DNA of 64,000 nt. Source: CAYMPW01 sp964392725 (GTDB taxonomy: Archaea; Thermoplasmatota; Thermoplasmata; Methanomassiliicoccales; Methanomethylophilaceae). This document shows positions 19,285 through 27,662 of this stretch, one piece after another. The notes beneath the pieces are model-generated. The model saw only the letters and a list, made by a program, of their open reading frames with translations, searched no databases and was not told where the DNA came from. A program made the translations under genes and the position numbers. Position 1 is the first letter of the stretch. Each line of letters starts with the position of its first letter. The DNA is taken from assembly GCA_964392725.1 (NCBI GenBank), contig CAYMPW010000004.1, forward strand, positions 6,149 to 70,148, in the 5' to 3' direction.

Positions 19285-19308
19285 TGCACGTGCGCGAACG
19301 CACGTGCA
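19285..19308 (-). terminator. Perfect 10-bp hairpin between 19317 gene and rnp4
   Basis: TGCACGTGCG (19285-19294) pairs perfectly with 19299-19308 around a TTCG loop (minus-strand sense). It directly follows the stop of the upstream minus-strand gene and is followed by ATTTTATA on the minus strand, which also serves as the rnp4 TATA region. It is probably the terminator of the 19317-20330 gene. The TTCG loop gives an unusually stable RNA hairpin. Confidence 0.6.
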
Positions 19309-19316
19309 TATAAAAA

Positions 19317-20330
19317 TTAGGCTTTGGGGCCGGCAAGACGGAGAAGTTCTGTTCTTACATCAAGTTCTTCGCCTTCGAGTTCCTGATCGAGTTTTTCAGC
19401 ATATGTTTCCCAAAGGAAAACAAAGTAGTCATGGAAAGCTTCGATTGCCTCATCCCATTCTTTTTTGGTTACGGAAATTCCAAGGTCTGAATTTGAAAGT
19501 TTCCACGAATCTTTTTCAGGAAGATATGATACGTCTGCAATAAGAGATTCTTTAAGTTTGAGATCACCCGTTTCAGATATCATTCTGTGAAATTTCATAG
19601 ATTTGAGTTCTATTACATTCTCTGCGCCTTTGATTTCGGTAATGTATCCATTATCACCATAAACTACGATCCCTGGCACAATTACAGGAATTGTATTAAG
19701 GAACGGTCTTACAAGAGATTCAAATTCCGGTCTCATGAATTCAAGATTTATCAAATTCCTGCCGTGTTTTATAACGAACCTGTTACCATCTCTAACAATA
19801 ACTCCATTCGAAAATCCGGGGACTTTATTTCCACAGTTGTCGATGTATTTTTTGTATTTTTCAACATCGATTTCTTTTATCTCAAATGTTTTAGATTCAT
19901 TTCCAATTACGAGGATGCATTTGTTTTCAGTAAGGTGGTTGGAAATCGAGATGAGTGTATTCGCAATATCCTTTCTGTAATTGAGATATATGATGTCGTC
20001 ATCTATCCAATACGCGTCTTCTTTGCTTTTGGCATTTTCCAGAATCTTTATGAGTATTTCCACAGCATCGTCTGTAAGCGATCCGTGACCGGAAGCGGAC
20101 GATGATTTGGCAGAGGATTTGAGACCCATTCCGCCTTTTCCGTCCATATATAGGATAAAACGGCTCTTGATTTTGTCCGATATAGGACCCAGTGAGTTAA
20201 ATTCATCCGATACGATATATTCTCCAACACAGGATAATAGTGTCTGAATATCCACCATCATGTGTCCTGCCGCGGCAATCGGAATCTGTTCATCCTTTTT
20301 TTCTGGAACCAAGCTTATGTTTAATTGCAT
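19317..20330 (-). CDS. Hypothetical protein (about 337 aa)
   Basis: Not recognised. The likely start is the ATG at 20330 (MQLNISLVPEKKDE) or the ATG 12 bases upstream; further upstream codons are AT-rich and improbable. The protein is soluble, with a Gly/Ser-rich linker (about residues 75-90, GLKSSAKSSSASGHGS), a central beta-rich region with repeated short strands (VIVRDGNRFVIKHG), and an acidic helical C-terminus. The N-terminal third (AAAGHMMVDIQTLLSCVGEYI) faintly recalls a ligand-binding region but I cannot name a family. Flanked by a terminator hairpin downstream and an intergenic region shared with rpl10e upstream. Confidence 0.65.
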   Translation of the reverse strand: MQLNISLVPEKKDEQIPIAAAGHMMVDIQTLLSCVGEYIVSDEFNSLGPISDKIKSRFILYMDGKGGMGLKSSAKSSSASGHGSLTDDAVEILIKILENAKSKEDAYWIDDDIIYLNYRKDIANTLISISNHLTENKCILVIGNESKTFEIKEIDVEKYKKYIDNCGNKVPGFSNGVIVRDGNRFVIKHGRNLINLEFMRPEFESLVRPFLNTIPVIVPGIVVYGDNGYITEIKGAENVIELKSMKFHRMISETGDLKLKESLIADVSYLPEKDSWKLSNSDLGISVTKKEWDEAIEAFHDYFVFLWETYAEKLDQELEGEELDVRTELLRLAGPKA

Positions 20331-20378
20331 TTTACATCCCATGTAAACATAGATTGAATTGTATTTTATTATTGTCAT

Positions 20379-20693
20379 TAAATTCTGTTTTTGAACTATT
20401 TATCGAACTGTAAGTAAAACAGTCCATAAAATTCAAATGAAAAATTAGATTCGATGCTTATTCGTGAGTATATTTTATTATATTTGGAGATGAATAAAAA
20501 CCGGGGTCTTTTCGATCAACCCCATTATCCAACATGGGCAAGCACAATTAGAGGTGGTTTTTACCGCAGTCTGACAGAAACCCTTATATCTAATGTATGG
20601 ATGGTCTGATTTGGTCAATAGACCGAATAGCAATAATCTTTAATTATAAATTAGAGATTGTGAGCACCAATACCAATCAATTGGGTGGTTCAT
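20379..20693 (+). promoter_or_regulatory. Intergenic region with rpl10e promoter and structured leader
   Basis: This 315-base gap lies between divergent genes. It holds two TATA-like stretches for the + strand: TATTTTATTATATTT near 20470 and CTTATATCTAAT near 20583-20594. The second shares TTATATCTAAT exactly with the mcrB promoter and is the better candidate; a leader of roughly 80 bases would follow. Short inverted repeats occur (GGGG...CCCC at 20502-20523, CCCA...TGGG at 20521-20538, GGTCT...AGACC at 20602-20624). A ribosome site GGTGG (20684-20688) precedes the rpl10e ATG. No tRNA or protein gene is visible; a small RNA from the upstream TATA box cannot be excluded. Confidence 0.5.
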
Positions 20694-21212
20694 ATGGCAA
20701 GAAAACCCGCAGTGATGTACAGAGAAATTAAAGGACAGGCCAATACTCGTAAGAAGTATATGGGTGGAGTCCCCGCAAGCAGAATAACACAGTTCGATAT
20801 GGGAAACACCAAAGGTGAATTCCCCGTCGTTCTCACACTTAGAGTAGAAAACCGTGTGCAGATTAGGCACACAGCACTTGAGGCCGGCCGTATCGCCGCA
20901 AACAGGGCACTCAACAAGGAAGTCGGAGTTGCAAACTACCACCTCCGCGTCAGAGCATTCCCTCACATTGTCCTCAGGGAAAACAAATTGGCAACCGGAG
21001 CCGGTGCAGACCGTGTTTCAAGCGGTATGCGTCACGCATTCGGAAAGAATGTCGGAACAGCAGCAAGGCTTGAGCGCAACCAGGCAATCCTTACAGTAAG
21101 GACAACCCCTGCAGGCCTCAACACAGCAAAACTTGCACTGTGGAAGGCATCTATGAAATTCCCCACACCTTGCTACGTTGATGTAGAACAGGGTCAGGAA
21201 TTTGTACAGTAA
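20694..21212 (+). CDS. rpl10e: 50S ribosomal protein L10e (uL16)
   Basis: Protein of 172 residues, the archaeal uL16 protein that sits near the peptidyl-transferase centre. It starts ARKPAVMYREIKGQ, has the basic loop VRAFPHIVLRENK, the ADRVSSGMRHAFGKNVGTAAR segment (given in two parts: ADRVSSGMRHAFG and KNVGTAAR), and the conserved C-terminal ALWKASMKFPTP. I choose the ATG at 20694, eight bases after a GGTGG ribosome site, over a GTG three codons earlier. The diphthamide gene starts one base after its stop codon, so the two are probably one transcript. Confidence 0.95.
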   Translation: MARKPAVMYREIKGQANTRKKYMGGVPASRITQFDMGNTKGEFPVVLTLRVENRVQIRHTALEAGRIAANRALNKEVGVANYHLRVRAFPHIVLRENKLATGAGADRVSSGMRHAFGKNVGTAARLERNQAILTVRTTPAGLNTAKLALWKASMKFPTPCYVDVEQGQEFVQ

Positions 21213-21213
21213 A

Positions 21214-22200
21214 ATGTTCGATTTAGAAATCGACAATATCACTGCATGGATCAGCGACAGAGGATTCTCCTCTGTCGCACTCCAGTTGCCAGAGGGTTTA
21301 AAAATCCGTGCAACTGAACTTTCTAATATCCTGCACAGTAAAACTGGTGCTGAAATAATTATTCTCGGACGTCCGTGTTACGGGGCGTGCGACCTTTTTA
21401 CAGATTATAAGAAAATTGCCGATGCATTAGTGCATTTTGGGCATTCTCCAATTCCATCTCAGGGTGAAGATCCTGATGTTTTCTATGTTATTGCTCGTAG
21501 AATTGTTGATATTTCAGAATATGTTACATCTATAATTCCAGAATTATCAAAACGTGTTGGTTTACTCGCTACGGTTCAATATGTTGATTTGATCCCGGAA
21601 GCCAAAATGATTTTGGAAAGAGCTGGAATCGAAGTTATGGTTGGAAATGGAGATAATAGAATATTCTACCCCGGTCAGGTTCTTGGATGCAATTGTAGTG
21701 TAGCTGAAGAGATAGAGTCTGATGTTGACGCATTCTTATTTTTAGGAGAGGGTGATTTTCACCCGCTTGCAGCAGCTTTGGGTGTTAAAAAACCCACAAT
21801 TATTCTAAATCCTATTACAGGCGAGATGCGCACGGTTGATGACGTAAGGGACAGAATTTTGCGTAAACGTTTTGCAGCGATTCAAACAGCTTCTTCTGCA
21901 GAGTCATTTCTGATAATTGTTTGTGATAAAATTGGACAAGATAGATCTTCTGAAGCTGTTCGTATTTCTCAACTAATCAGAGATCAAGGTAAAGTCGCTT
22001 ACACATATGTCACAGATGAAATTTCTCCTGATCGTCTTTTACCATTCCGCGTGGATGCATACATAAATACTGCATGTCCCAGGATTGCATTGGACGACTC
22101 TGTAAGATATGGCAAACCCATGCTCACAATTCCTGAAGCTGAAATCGTTTTAGGACATCGTATTTGGGACGATTATATTTTTGATGCCATCCGTCCTTGA
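21214..22200 (+). CDS. dph2: Diphthamide synthase Dph2
   Basis: Protein of 328 residues, a noncanonical radical SAM enzyme that transfers the 3-amino-3-carboxypropyl group of SAM to a histidine of elongation factor 2. The three cluster-binding cysteines align with those of Pyrococcus Dph2 (59, 163, 287): here C59 in PCYGACD, C159/C161 in GCNCS, and C288 in NTACPR. The ATG at 21214 is one base after the rpl10e stop; earlier in-frame starts lie inside rpl10e. Placement beside a ribosomal protein gene fits its role in modifying a translation factor. Confidence 0.93.
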   Translation: MFDLEIDNITAWISDRGFSSVALQLPEGLKIRATELSNILHSKTGAEIIILGRPCYGACDLFTDYKKIADALVHFGHSPIPSQGEDPDVFYVIARRIVDISEYVTSIIPELSKRVGLLATVQYVDLIPEAKMILERAGIEVMVGNGDNRIFYPGQVLGCNCSVAEEIESDVDAFLFLGEGDFHPLAAALGVKKPTIILNPITGEMRTVDDVRDRILRKRFAAIQTASSAESFLIIVCDKIGQDRSSEAVRISQLIRDQGKVAYTYVTDEISPDRLLPFRVDAYINTACPRIALDDSVRYGKPMLTIPEAEIVLGHRIWDDYIFDAIRP

Positions 22201-22247
22201 TGGTTTTTCTCGAAATATTATATATCTATGTTACATATCAAACTTTG

Positions 22248-22997
22248 ATGTTCACATCAGATAATCTTCTATCCGGAAAACTTCCAGATGTACGTGTAGG
22301 CATAGGTCGTGGCACGACCTTAGGACACGTTGAAGAAAGTGTTGCAGCTTTTCCAAATAACGATATTGTAATTTATGACGATCCAGAGTTACTTGCATCA
22401 GATTTGATGAATGGAAAAATTGATGCTGCAATTCGTGGAGATATGTCATCTTCTAAATTATTGCCCATTCTAAAAAGAGAAACTGGTTTAAAAGCATTAG
22501 AACGTGTTGTTTTGCTAGAGCCATTATGTGGAAAATTATTCTTTTTGGCACCTGTTGGTATCGATGAAGGTTGGACGCCTGAACAAAAACATGATCTCGT
22601 CGTAAAATCTGTGGATTTAATGGGTCGTATTGGAATGCGCAAACGTATTGCAATAATGTCGGGCGGGAGATGTGAAGATTTTGGTAGGTGTCCGGGTGTT
22701 GATCGTTCTATAAACGAAGCTCGTGAACTTACAGATAGGTTAAATTCGGAAGGATATGAAGCATATCATTCTCAAATTCTTATAGAAGATGCAGTTCGTG
22801 AAGCAGATTTGATAATTGCAACAGACGGCATAACCGGAAATTTAATTTTCCGTACATTACATTTCATAGGTGGTGCGAAAGCTTTAGGCGCCCCAATTCT
22901 TAATATGGATAAAGTTTTCATCGATACATCGCGCGTGAAAAAAGATTATAGGGATTCTATAGTACTTGCGATGAAGATGACGGAGGAATTAAAATGA
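22248..22997 (+). CDS. mtxX: MtxX-like protein, methanogenesis marker protein 4
   Basis: Protein of 249 residues with a phosphotransacetylase-like fold pattern: VRVGIGRGTT, AAIRGDMSS, RIAIMSGGRCEDFG, LIATDGITGNLI and GAPILNMDKVFIDTSRVK. This matches the MtxX family listed among proteins restricted to methanogens (marker 4); its biochemical role is not established. A longer in-frame start at 22197 overlaps dph2, but the TATA-like ATATTATATA (22216-22225) lies about 25 bases before the ATG at 22248, favouring a leaderless start there. Its stop overlaps the queD start by 4 bases. Confidence 0.8.
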   Translation: MFTSDNLLSGKLPDVRVGIGRGTTLGHVEESVAAFPNNDIVIYDDPELLASDLMNGKIDAAIRGDMSSSKLLPILKRETGLKALERVVLLEPLCGKLFFLAPVGIDEGWTPEQKHDLVVKSVDLMGRIGMRKRIAIMSGGRCEDFGRCPGVDRSINEARELTDRLNSEGYEAYHSQILIEDAVREADLIIATDGITGNLIFRTLHFIGGAKALGAPILNMDKVFIDTSRVKKDYRDSIVLAMKMTEELK

Positions 22998-23467
22998 TTT
23001 TAGAAATAGATGGAGCTCATTCAGGACTTAGATTTTCAGCATGTCATTTCATACCCATGCATGAGAAATGTGCCAGATTACACGGACACTCATACATTCT
23101 TCGTATGAGACTCGATGGAGATATAGGCGAAGACGGCATGGTAATGGATTTTGTTGTATTGAAGAAAAAATTGAAAGAGATTCTTGAATGGCTCGATCAT
23201 AAAACACTTATTCCAACAACATCGGAAATCGTTAAAGTTACGGTTACCGACGAATCCGTCGAAGTCATTTCATGCAAAAAGAGATATGTATTTCCCAGAG
23301 AAGATGTGGTTTTGATGGAAATTCCAACAACCACTGCAGAAGAAATGACAAAACACATGGTAACAAAGATGGTTAACGAAGTCAAATTCCCTTCAAATGT
23401 TAAATCCATTTCAATCGGTCTCGACGAAGAACGTGGACAAACAGCATGGTATACATTGGAGGTTTGA
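22994..23467 (+). CDS. queD: 6-carboxytetrahydropterin synthase QueD
   Basis: Protein of 157 residues of the QueD/PTPS family. The zinc ligands are visible: FSACHF (first His) and RLHGHSY (two His), with MHEKCARLHGHS carrying the catalytic Cys. MVMDF and LDHKTLI are further family motifs, and the C-terminal SIGLDEERGQTAWY carries the pterin-binding Glu. It makes carboxytetrahydropterin on the path to preQ0, the precursor of archaeosine in tRNA. It overlaps mtxX by 4 bases and is followed directly by queC and queE. Confidence 0.92.
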   Translation: MILEIDGAHSGLRFSACHFIPMHEKCARLHGHSYILRMRLDGDIGEDGMVMDFVVLKKKLKEILEWLDHKTLIPTTSEIVKVTVTDESVEVISCKKRYVFPREDVVLMEIPTTTAEEMTKHMVTKMVNEVKFPSNVKSISIGLDEERGQTAWYTLEV

Positions 23468-23469
23468 AC

Positions 23470-24135
23470 TTGCCTAATGCCGTAGTTTTATTGTCCGGTG
23501 GTTTGGATTCAACAACAGTTGTTGCAACCGCCATCAACGAAGGTTATACCGTTACAGCTATAAGTTTCAGATATGGGCAGAAGCACACAAAGGAGCTTGA
23601 ATCAGCAAAAGCTGTTGCAAAACACTATGGCATTGCACACGCAATCATTGACTTGGATCTTTCATCTTTCAGATCTGCGCTTACTCAGGATATTGAAGTG
23701 CCGGCAGATAGAGAAGGTGACTTGAGTCAAAACATCCCAATAACATATGTTCCAGCTAGAAACATTGTATTTCTCAGTATAGCCGCGGGATTGTGTGAAT
23801 CCGTTGATGCAGATTATATCTTTATTGGAACCAATTCTGTAGATTATTCCGGTTATCCTGATTGTCGCCCCGAATTCTTAGAGGCATTCCAATCAATGCT
23901 TGCAGTAGGAACAAAAGCAGGCGTAGAAGGCAATCCAATTCAAATCAAAGCACCTTTGGAGAATCTCTCCAAAACTGAAATCGTAAAGCTCGGAAAGAAA
24001 CTGAATGCACCCTTGCACTTGTCGTGGTCTTGTTATAACGGCGGAGAAAAAGCATGCGGACATTGTGATTCATGTAAACTCAGACTTAAAGGATTTGAAG
24101 GTGCAGGATACAAAGACGAAATCGAGTATGAGTAA
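23470..24135 (+). CDS. queC: 7-cyano-7-deazaguanine synthase QueC
   Basis: Protein of 221 residues. It has the ATP-pyrophosphatase P-loop VVLLSGGLDSTT, the FRYGQKHTKE segment, VPARNIVFLSIA, and a C-terminal zinc-binding cysteine set (SWSCYNGG, CGHCDSCKLR). It converts carboxydeazaguanine to preQ0. I choose the TTG at 23470, six bases after a strong GGAGGT (23459-23464) and two bases after the queD stop; the ATG at 23446 would start inside queD. The end overlaps the queE start. Confidence 0.93.
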   Translation: MPNAVVLLSGGLDSTTVVATAINEGYTVTAISFRYGQKHTKELESAKAVAKHYGIAHAIIDLDLSSFRSALTQDIEVPADREGDLSQNIPITYVPARNIVFLSIAAGLCESVDADYIFIGTNSVDYSGYPDCRPEFLEAFQSMLAVGTKAGVEGNPIQIKAPLENLSKTEIVKLGKKLNAPLHLSWSCYNGGEKACGHCDSCKLRLKGFEGAGYKDEIEYE

Positions 24136-24760
24136 TATGCAGATTTGTGAAATTTTCAGATCTCTCCAGGGAGAAGGGCTCAGAATGGGAGCACCAACTA
24201 TCTTTATCAGAACTATCGGATGTAATCTTCGTTGTAAATGGTGTGATACAGGATACGCATTCGAAGGCGGAGAAGAAAAGTCTTTGGAAGAAATTTTGGA
24301 AAAGGTAGATGATACACCGGATGTTTGTGTTACCGGAGGGGAGCCTCTTCTTCAGTCTGAAATGCCACAACTTTTGAATCTATTGTTATCAAGAGATAAA
24401 TGTGTAGTTTTGGAAACCAATGGATCTGTAGACATATCCAATGTTCCAGATAATCCAAAAATGATTGTAAGCATGGATATCAAGTGTCCTTCATCCGGTA
24501 TGACAGATAAAATGTTGATGTCAAACATTTCCTTAATGAAAAAGAAAGATCAATTAAAATTCGTGATAAATGGAGATGAAGATTTTGAATTCGCATGTAA
24601 TTTCTTGAAAGAACACGATATTCAAAGTACGATTATTTTCAGCCCTGTAGGTGGAATGAATTTGGAAAAATTGGCAGACTGTGTTGTTGCCAAACACATT
24701 AATGTGAGAGTTCTCCCTCAACTCCATAAAATTATTTGGGGAGATAGAAAATCAGTTTAA
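24128..24760 (+). CDS. queE: 7-carboxy-7-deazaguanine synthase QueE
   Basis: Radical SAM enzyme of about 210 residues. It has the short QueE core: IFRSLQGEGLRMG, the cluster motif CNLRCKWCDT (CX3CX2C), VTGGEPLLQ and the C-terminal VRVLPQLHKIIWG. It contracts carboxytetrahydropterin to carboxydeazaguanine. The ATG at 24128 overlaps queC by 8 bases; an alternative ATG is three codons on (24137). With QueD and QueC it completes the preQ0 branch for archaeosine. Its 3' end overlaps the convergent NifX-like gene by 9 bases. Confidence 0.93.
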   Translation: MSNMQICEIFRSLQGEGLRMGAPTIFIRTIGCNLRCKWCDTGYAFEGGEEKSLEEILEKVDDTPDVCVTGGEPLLQSEMPQLLNLLLSRDKCVVLETNGSVDISNVPDNPKMIVSMDIKCPSSGMTDKMLMSNISLMKKKDQLKFVINGDEDFEFACNFLKEHDIQSTIIFSPVGGMNLEKLADCVVAKHINVRVLPQLHKIIWGDRKSV

Positions 24761-25078
24761 TCCATGTCTTCTTTTAAAATCATTGACACATTCTTCAACT
24801 GTGCCCTCTTCATCAAAAGCCACAGTAATCCCTGCATTGGTGAGAGTATCATAGCCGTGAGGGCCGATACCGCCTGTAATCACAGCATCTACCTTTAAGG
24901 ATACAATTGCATCTGCGACCTTCATTCCCGCACCTTCTACAGCATTTACAAATTCATTAACCACTACTTGGTAATCCAAAGTATTGGAATCAACGATAAG
25001 GAAAAAAGGCGCATGGCCAAAATCCTCGGCAACATAAGATTCTAAGTTGTCTCCTTCGGCCAATACACCTATAAGCAT
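24752..25078 (-). CDS. NifX/NifB-domain dinitrogenase cofactor-like protein
   Basis: Protein of 108 residues of the small NifB/NifX/NafY fold. Characteristic pieces are LAEGDNLESYVAEDFGHAPFF at the N-terminus (in two parts: LAEGDNLESYVAE and DFGHAPFF), VDAVITGGIGPHGYDTL, and VEECVNDF. Members of this family bind Fe-Mo cofactor precursors, but many archaea without nitrogenase keep copies next to Mrp-type ATPases, as here: the Mrp-like gene ends 3 bases upstream. A role in Fe-S or metal-cluster handling is inferred. The 3' end overlaps queE on the other strand by 9 bases. Confidence 0.83.
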   Translation of the reverse strand: MLIGVLAEGDNLESYVAEDFGHAPFFLIVDSNTLDYQVVVNEFVNAVEGAGMKVADAIVSLKVDAVITGGIGPHGYDTLTNAGITVAFDEEGTVEECVNDFKRRHGLN

Positions 25079-25080
25079 GT

Positions 25081-25908
25081 TTATTCCACCGTTTTTATGA
25101 TTTTATCGATAATCTCAGAGAATGCTTTCGCGGAAAGACTCTCGGGATCTTCGAGAACAATAGGCATTCCCTTATCTCCAGAAACAACGATTCCAGGCTC
25201 GATTGGAACTTTTCCAAGGAACTGAATGTTCATTTCTTTTGCAGTGGCTTCTCCGCCTCCGCTCTTGAAAATGTTGGTAACTTCGCCACAATGGGGACAA
25301 ACAAAACCACTCATGTTTTCAACAATTCCAATAATTGGGATTTTTGCCTGTGCACCAAATGTAATTGATTTTCTGTTATCAAGAAGTGCGACATCCTGAG
25401 GCGTTGTAACAATAACCATTCCGTCTGCCTGTGGGATAAGCTGTGCGATAGACAATGCCTCATCACCGGTTCCAGGAGGCATATCGATAACCAGGTAATC
25501 CAGGTCTCCCCAGTATACATCCTCTATGAACTGTTTGACGGCACCCATCTTTACAGGACCTCTCCACAATACAGGAGTATCTTTGTTTTCGAGCAAAAAT
25601 GCCATACTCATAACTTTGAGTGATGGAGGTACATTTACAGGTAAAAGTCTCCTATCTTCTGTAATGTCAAGTTTTTCATCTTCGATTCCAAACATCTTTG
25701 GTATGTTGGGCCCGGTAATATCAATATCCATAATTCCAGTTTGATATCCTTTCATGGACAAAGTTGCAGCCAAGTTTGATGAAACTGTACTTTTACCAAC
25801 ACCGCCTTTTCCGCTCATTACGATAACGACGTGTTTTATTTTGCCCAAACAATCTTTGAGTCTTGTTTCTTCTTCAATGTCATCTCCGCTAATCATGGGT
25901 TTTGTCAT
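25081..25908 (-). CDS. Mrp/NBP35-type Fe-S carrier ATPase
   Basis: Protein of 275 residues with the deviant Walker A motif MSGKGGVGKSTVSSNLAA, switch region MDIDITGPNIPKMFG, the WRGPVKMGAVKQF motif, VIDMPPGTGDEAL (Walker B) and the CPHCG pair (about residue 200) that holds a bridging [4Fe-4S] cluster. These scaffolds/carriers deliver Fe-S clusters to apoproteins. The ATG at 25908 is chosen; the longer frame upstream is hydrophobic and AT-rich and has no homology to the family. It pairs with the NifX-like gene downstream and lies near sufBC. Confidence 0.92.
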   Translation of the reverse strand: MTKPMISGDDIEEETRLKDCLGKIKHVVIVMSGKGGVGKSTVSSNLAATLSMKGYQTGIMDIDITGPNIPKMFGIEDEKLDITEDRRLLPVNVPPSLKVMSMAFLLENKDTPVLWRGPVKMGAVKQFIEDVYWGDLDYLVIDMPPGTGDEALSIAQLIPQADGMVIVTTPQDVALLDNRKSITFGAQAKIPIIGIVENMSGFVCPHCGEVTNIFKSGGGEATAKEMNIQFLGKVPIEPGIVVSGDKGMPIVLEDPESLSAKAFSEIIDKIIKTVE

Positions 25909-26018
25909 AGAATACTTCCTTGAATTCGAGATGGTTAACATAGTTAAAAGGATTGTGTGAACAACATAGTATAAAATTCCCCGGATAAGAAAATATACAT
26001 GCAATACCTTTTACAATT

Positions 26019-26417
26019 ATGCCTTTGGGAGACCCTAACGGAGGAAATTTTCAATATACTGTAGAAGGATTGCCGGAAAATATTTTCGCATTCCGCATAC
26101 CAACCAAGAATCTTGAAAGAGCAATATCATTTTATACTGAAATTTTAGGCATGAAACTTCAAAATAAAACCGATTCTTTCGCTATTGTCAAAAGAAATAA
26201 ATCTGTATTTTTATTGGCGGTTAGTAAAGAGTCCGGAATTAACACCGGTGTGTACATCGGCGTGGAAAATCCATTTGATCTGCACCGTCGTTTAATCGAT
26301 GAGGGCGTAATTTTCATAGAAGATCCGGTAAGAGGGCCATTGGGAGTATATACATCATTCAAAGATGATGATGGGAATATACTCTATGCAGTAGAAGATC
26401 CTAGCCTGACGCAATAA
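26019..26417 (+). CDS. Glyoxalase/VOC-family protein
   Basis: Protein of 132 residues with one vicinal-oxygen-chelate unit: FAFRIPTKNLERAISFYTEILGMKL starts the domain (in parts FAFRIPTKNLE and RAISFYTEILGMK), and SFKDDDGNILYAVED ends it, with Glu/Asp candidates for metal binding. The family covers glyoxalase I, dioxygenases and antibiotic-binding proteins; the substrate cannot be told. It is a single gene on the + strand between two minus-strand Fe-S units, and its stop codon lies inside the hairpin at 26404. Confidence 0.78.
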   Translation: MPLGDPNGGNFQYTVEGLPENIFAFRIPTKNLERAISFYTEILGMKLQNKTDSFAIVKRNKSVFLLAVSKESGINTGVYIGVENPFDLHRRLIDEGVIFIEDPVRGPLGVYTSFKDDDGNILYAVEDPSLTQ

Positions 26418-26428
26418 ATGCGCCAGGC
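26404..26428. terminator. Hairpin spanning the VOC-gene stop
   Basis: GCCTGACGCA (26404-26413) pairs with TGCGCCAGGC (26419-26428), one A-C mismatch in ten, with the VOC stop codon in the loop. It lies between the convergent VOC and sufB genes and may end transcription from either side, although only A-rich sequence follows on the + strand. Confidence 0.45.
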
Positions 26429-26438
26429 AAAAAAATGT

Positions 26439-27662
26439 TTATGATCCGAGGTTTGTTGCAGAAATTGTTGTATCAATTTCTTTGCGGAGATTGTCGGGGA
26501 GACCTTTGATACCGCCTACCAAAAATCCTCTTACAATCATACTTACGGCTTCATCTTCAGAAAGTCCGCGAGACATAAGATATTCTATCTGATCTCTTGC
26601 GATCTTTCCTACAGCGGCTTCGTGGGTCATTTCCACATCTGCAACACTCGATTCCAATTCAGGAATTGCAAGTGTTATTCCGCCATCGTTTAAGACAAGA
26701 CTTCTGCATTCAAGGTGTGCTTTTGCACCGGGTGCATTGCCAACGAGTTTTCCACGGGCCACCATGCGACCTATACCTTTGGAAATACTTCTGGACATAA
26801 TTTCTGCGGTTGTGTTGGGCGCGTTAAGGAAAACGGTACCTCCCATATCGACTTCACATCCGCCGTGTGCAAGACACATACTGTTCAGAATAACACTACC
26901 TCCTTCTCCGTTAAGGAAAACAGAGGGATTACTCTGCATGCTTCCTACGGGTTTGAGAAGAACGTAATTATTTTGATATTTGGCGTTCTTTCCAAGGATT
27001 GCAACGGTTCTAGGCCTTACGCCTGTAGTCTCGCTCCAATTATGAATCATGGAGAATGCCAGGCTTCCACCGTCTTTTATGTAGATTTCAGAAACACCAA
27101 CATGAAGTGCTTCTTCTGTATGGCTACTTGTTGCACAACCTGTTATGACATCCAAAGATGCATTTTCTTCGATAACTATGATATTGTGAAGAGTTTGTGC
27201 TCCTTTTGTTTTATTTACAAGCATACAGGTCTGAATTGGATTTTTAATCTGATATCCTGCTTTTACGCGAATAAAATATCCGTCAGCATCTTCAAGATAA
27301 CTTTTTGCAGTGTATTTGTCCTTTGCAGGATCTACAGCTTTCCAATTGTATTCGGGAAGGCCATCATATTTTTTCATGGCTTCTCTGTATGTGAGAATCT
27401 CTAATCCTTCCTCTTCTTTGTTGGAACAGTGACTCATACCGTTATCTATGAACATGATTGTACCGCTGCGACCTTCTTCGGATGAAACAACACCAACATT
27501 TTCCATTGTGTTTTTCAGGTCGTCAGAAACGGATGTAAGATCATCGATTTTTTCAGGAGTTTTTGTTCCATCTTCGTAATTACTCAGATTGAGGTTTTTG
27601 CCGAATGCATCCTCTTTCATGAGGGCTTCTTTTATTCTGTGTTCATCTGAACCATTCTGCAT
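26439..27662 (-). CDS. sufB: SufB/SufD-family Fe-S cluster assembly protein
   Basis: Protein of 407 residues of the SufBD beta-helix family. Motifs seen: YFIRVKAGYQIKNPIQ, the LHNIIVIEENASLDVITG core, MCLAHGGCEVDMGGTVFLN, and the C-terminal HEAAVGKIARDQIEYLMSRGLSEDEA that is diagnostic for the family (in parts HEAAVGKIARDQ and MSRGLSEDEA). Archaea often have a single SufB-like scaffold that works with the ATPase SufC. The ATG at 27662 follows GGAG at a good distance and overlaps sufC by 31 bases. No SufS, SufE or SufD gene lies nearby. Confidence 0.92.
   Translation of the reverse strand: MQNGSDEHRIKEALMKEDAFGKNLNLSNYEDGTKTPEKIDDLTSVSDDLKNTMENVGVVSSEEGRSGTIMFIDNGMSHCSNKEEEGLEILTYREAMKKYDGLPEYNWKAVDPAKDKYTAKSYLEDADGYFIRVKAGYQIKNPIQTCMLVNKTKGAQTLHNIIVIEENASLDVITGCATSSHTEEALHVGVSEIYIKDGGSLAFSMIHNWSETTGVRPRTVAILGKNAKYQNNYVLLKPVGSMQSNPSVFLNGEGGSVILNSMCLAHGGCEVDMGGTVFLNAPNTTAEIMSRSISKGIGRMVARGKLVGNAPGAKAHLECRSLVLNDGGITLAIPELESSVADVEMTHEAAVGKIARDQIEYLMSRGLSEDEAVSMIVRGFLVGGIKGLPDNLRKEIDTTISATNLGS

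Noticed and set aside
20470..20640. C/D-box small RNA before rpl10e
   Set aside because: A GATGA and two CTGA words occur, but the full RUGAUGA C box and a kink-turn stem are missing, so I did not call a gene.
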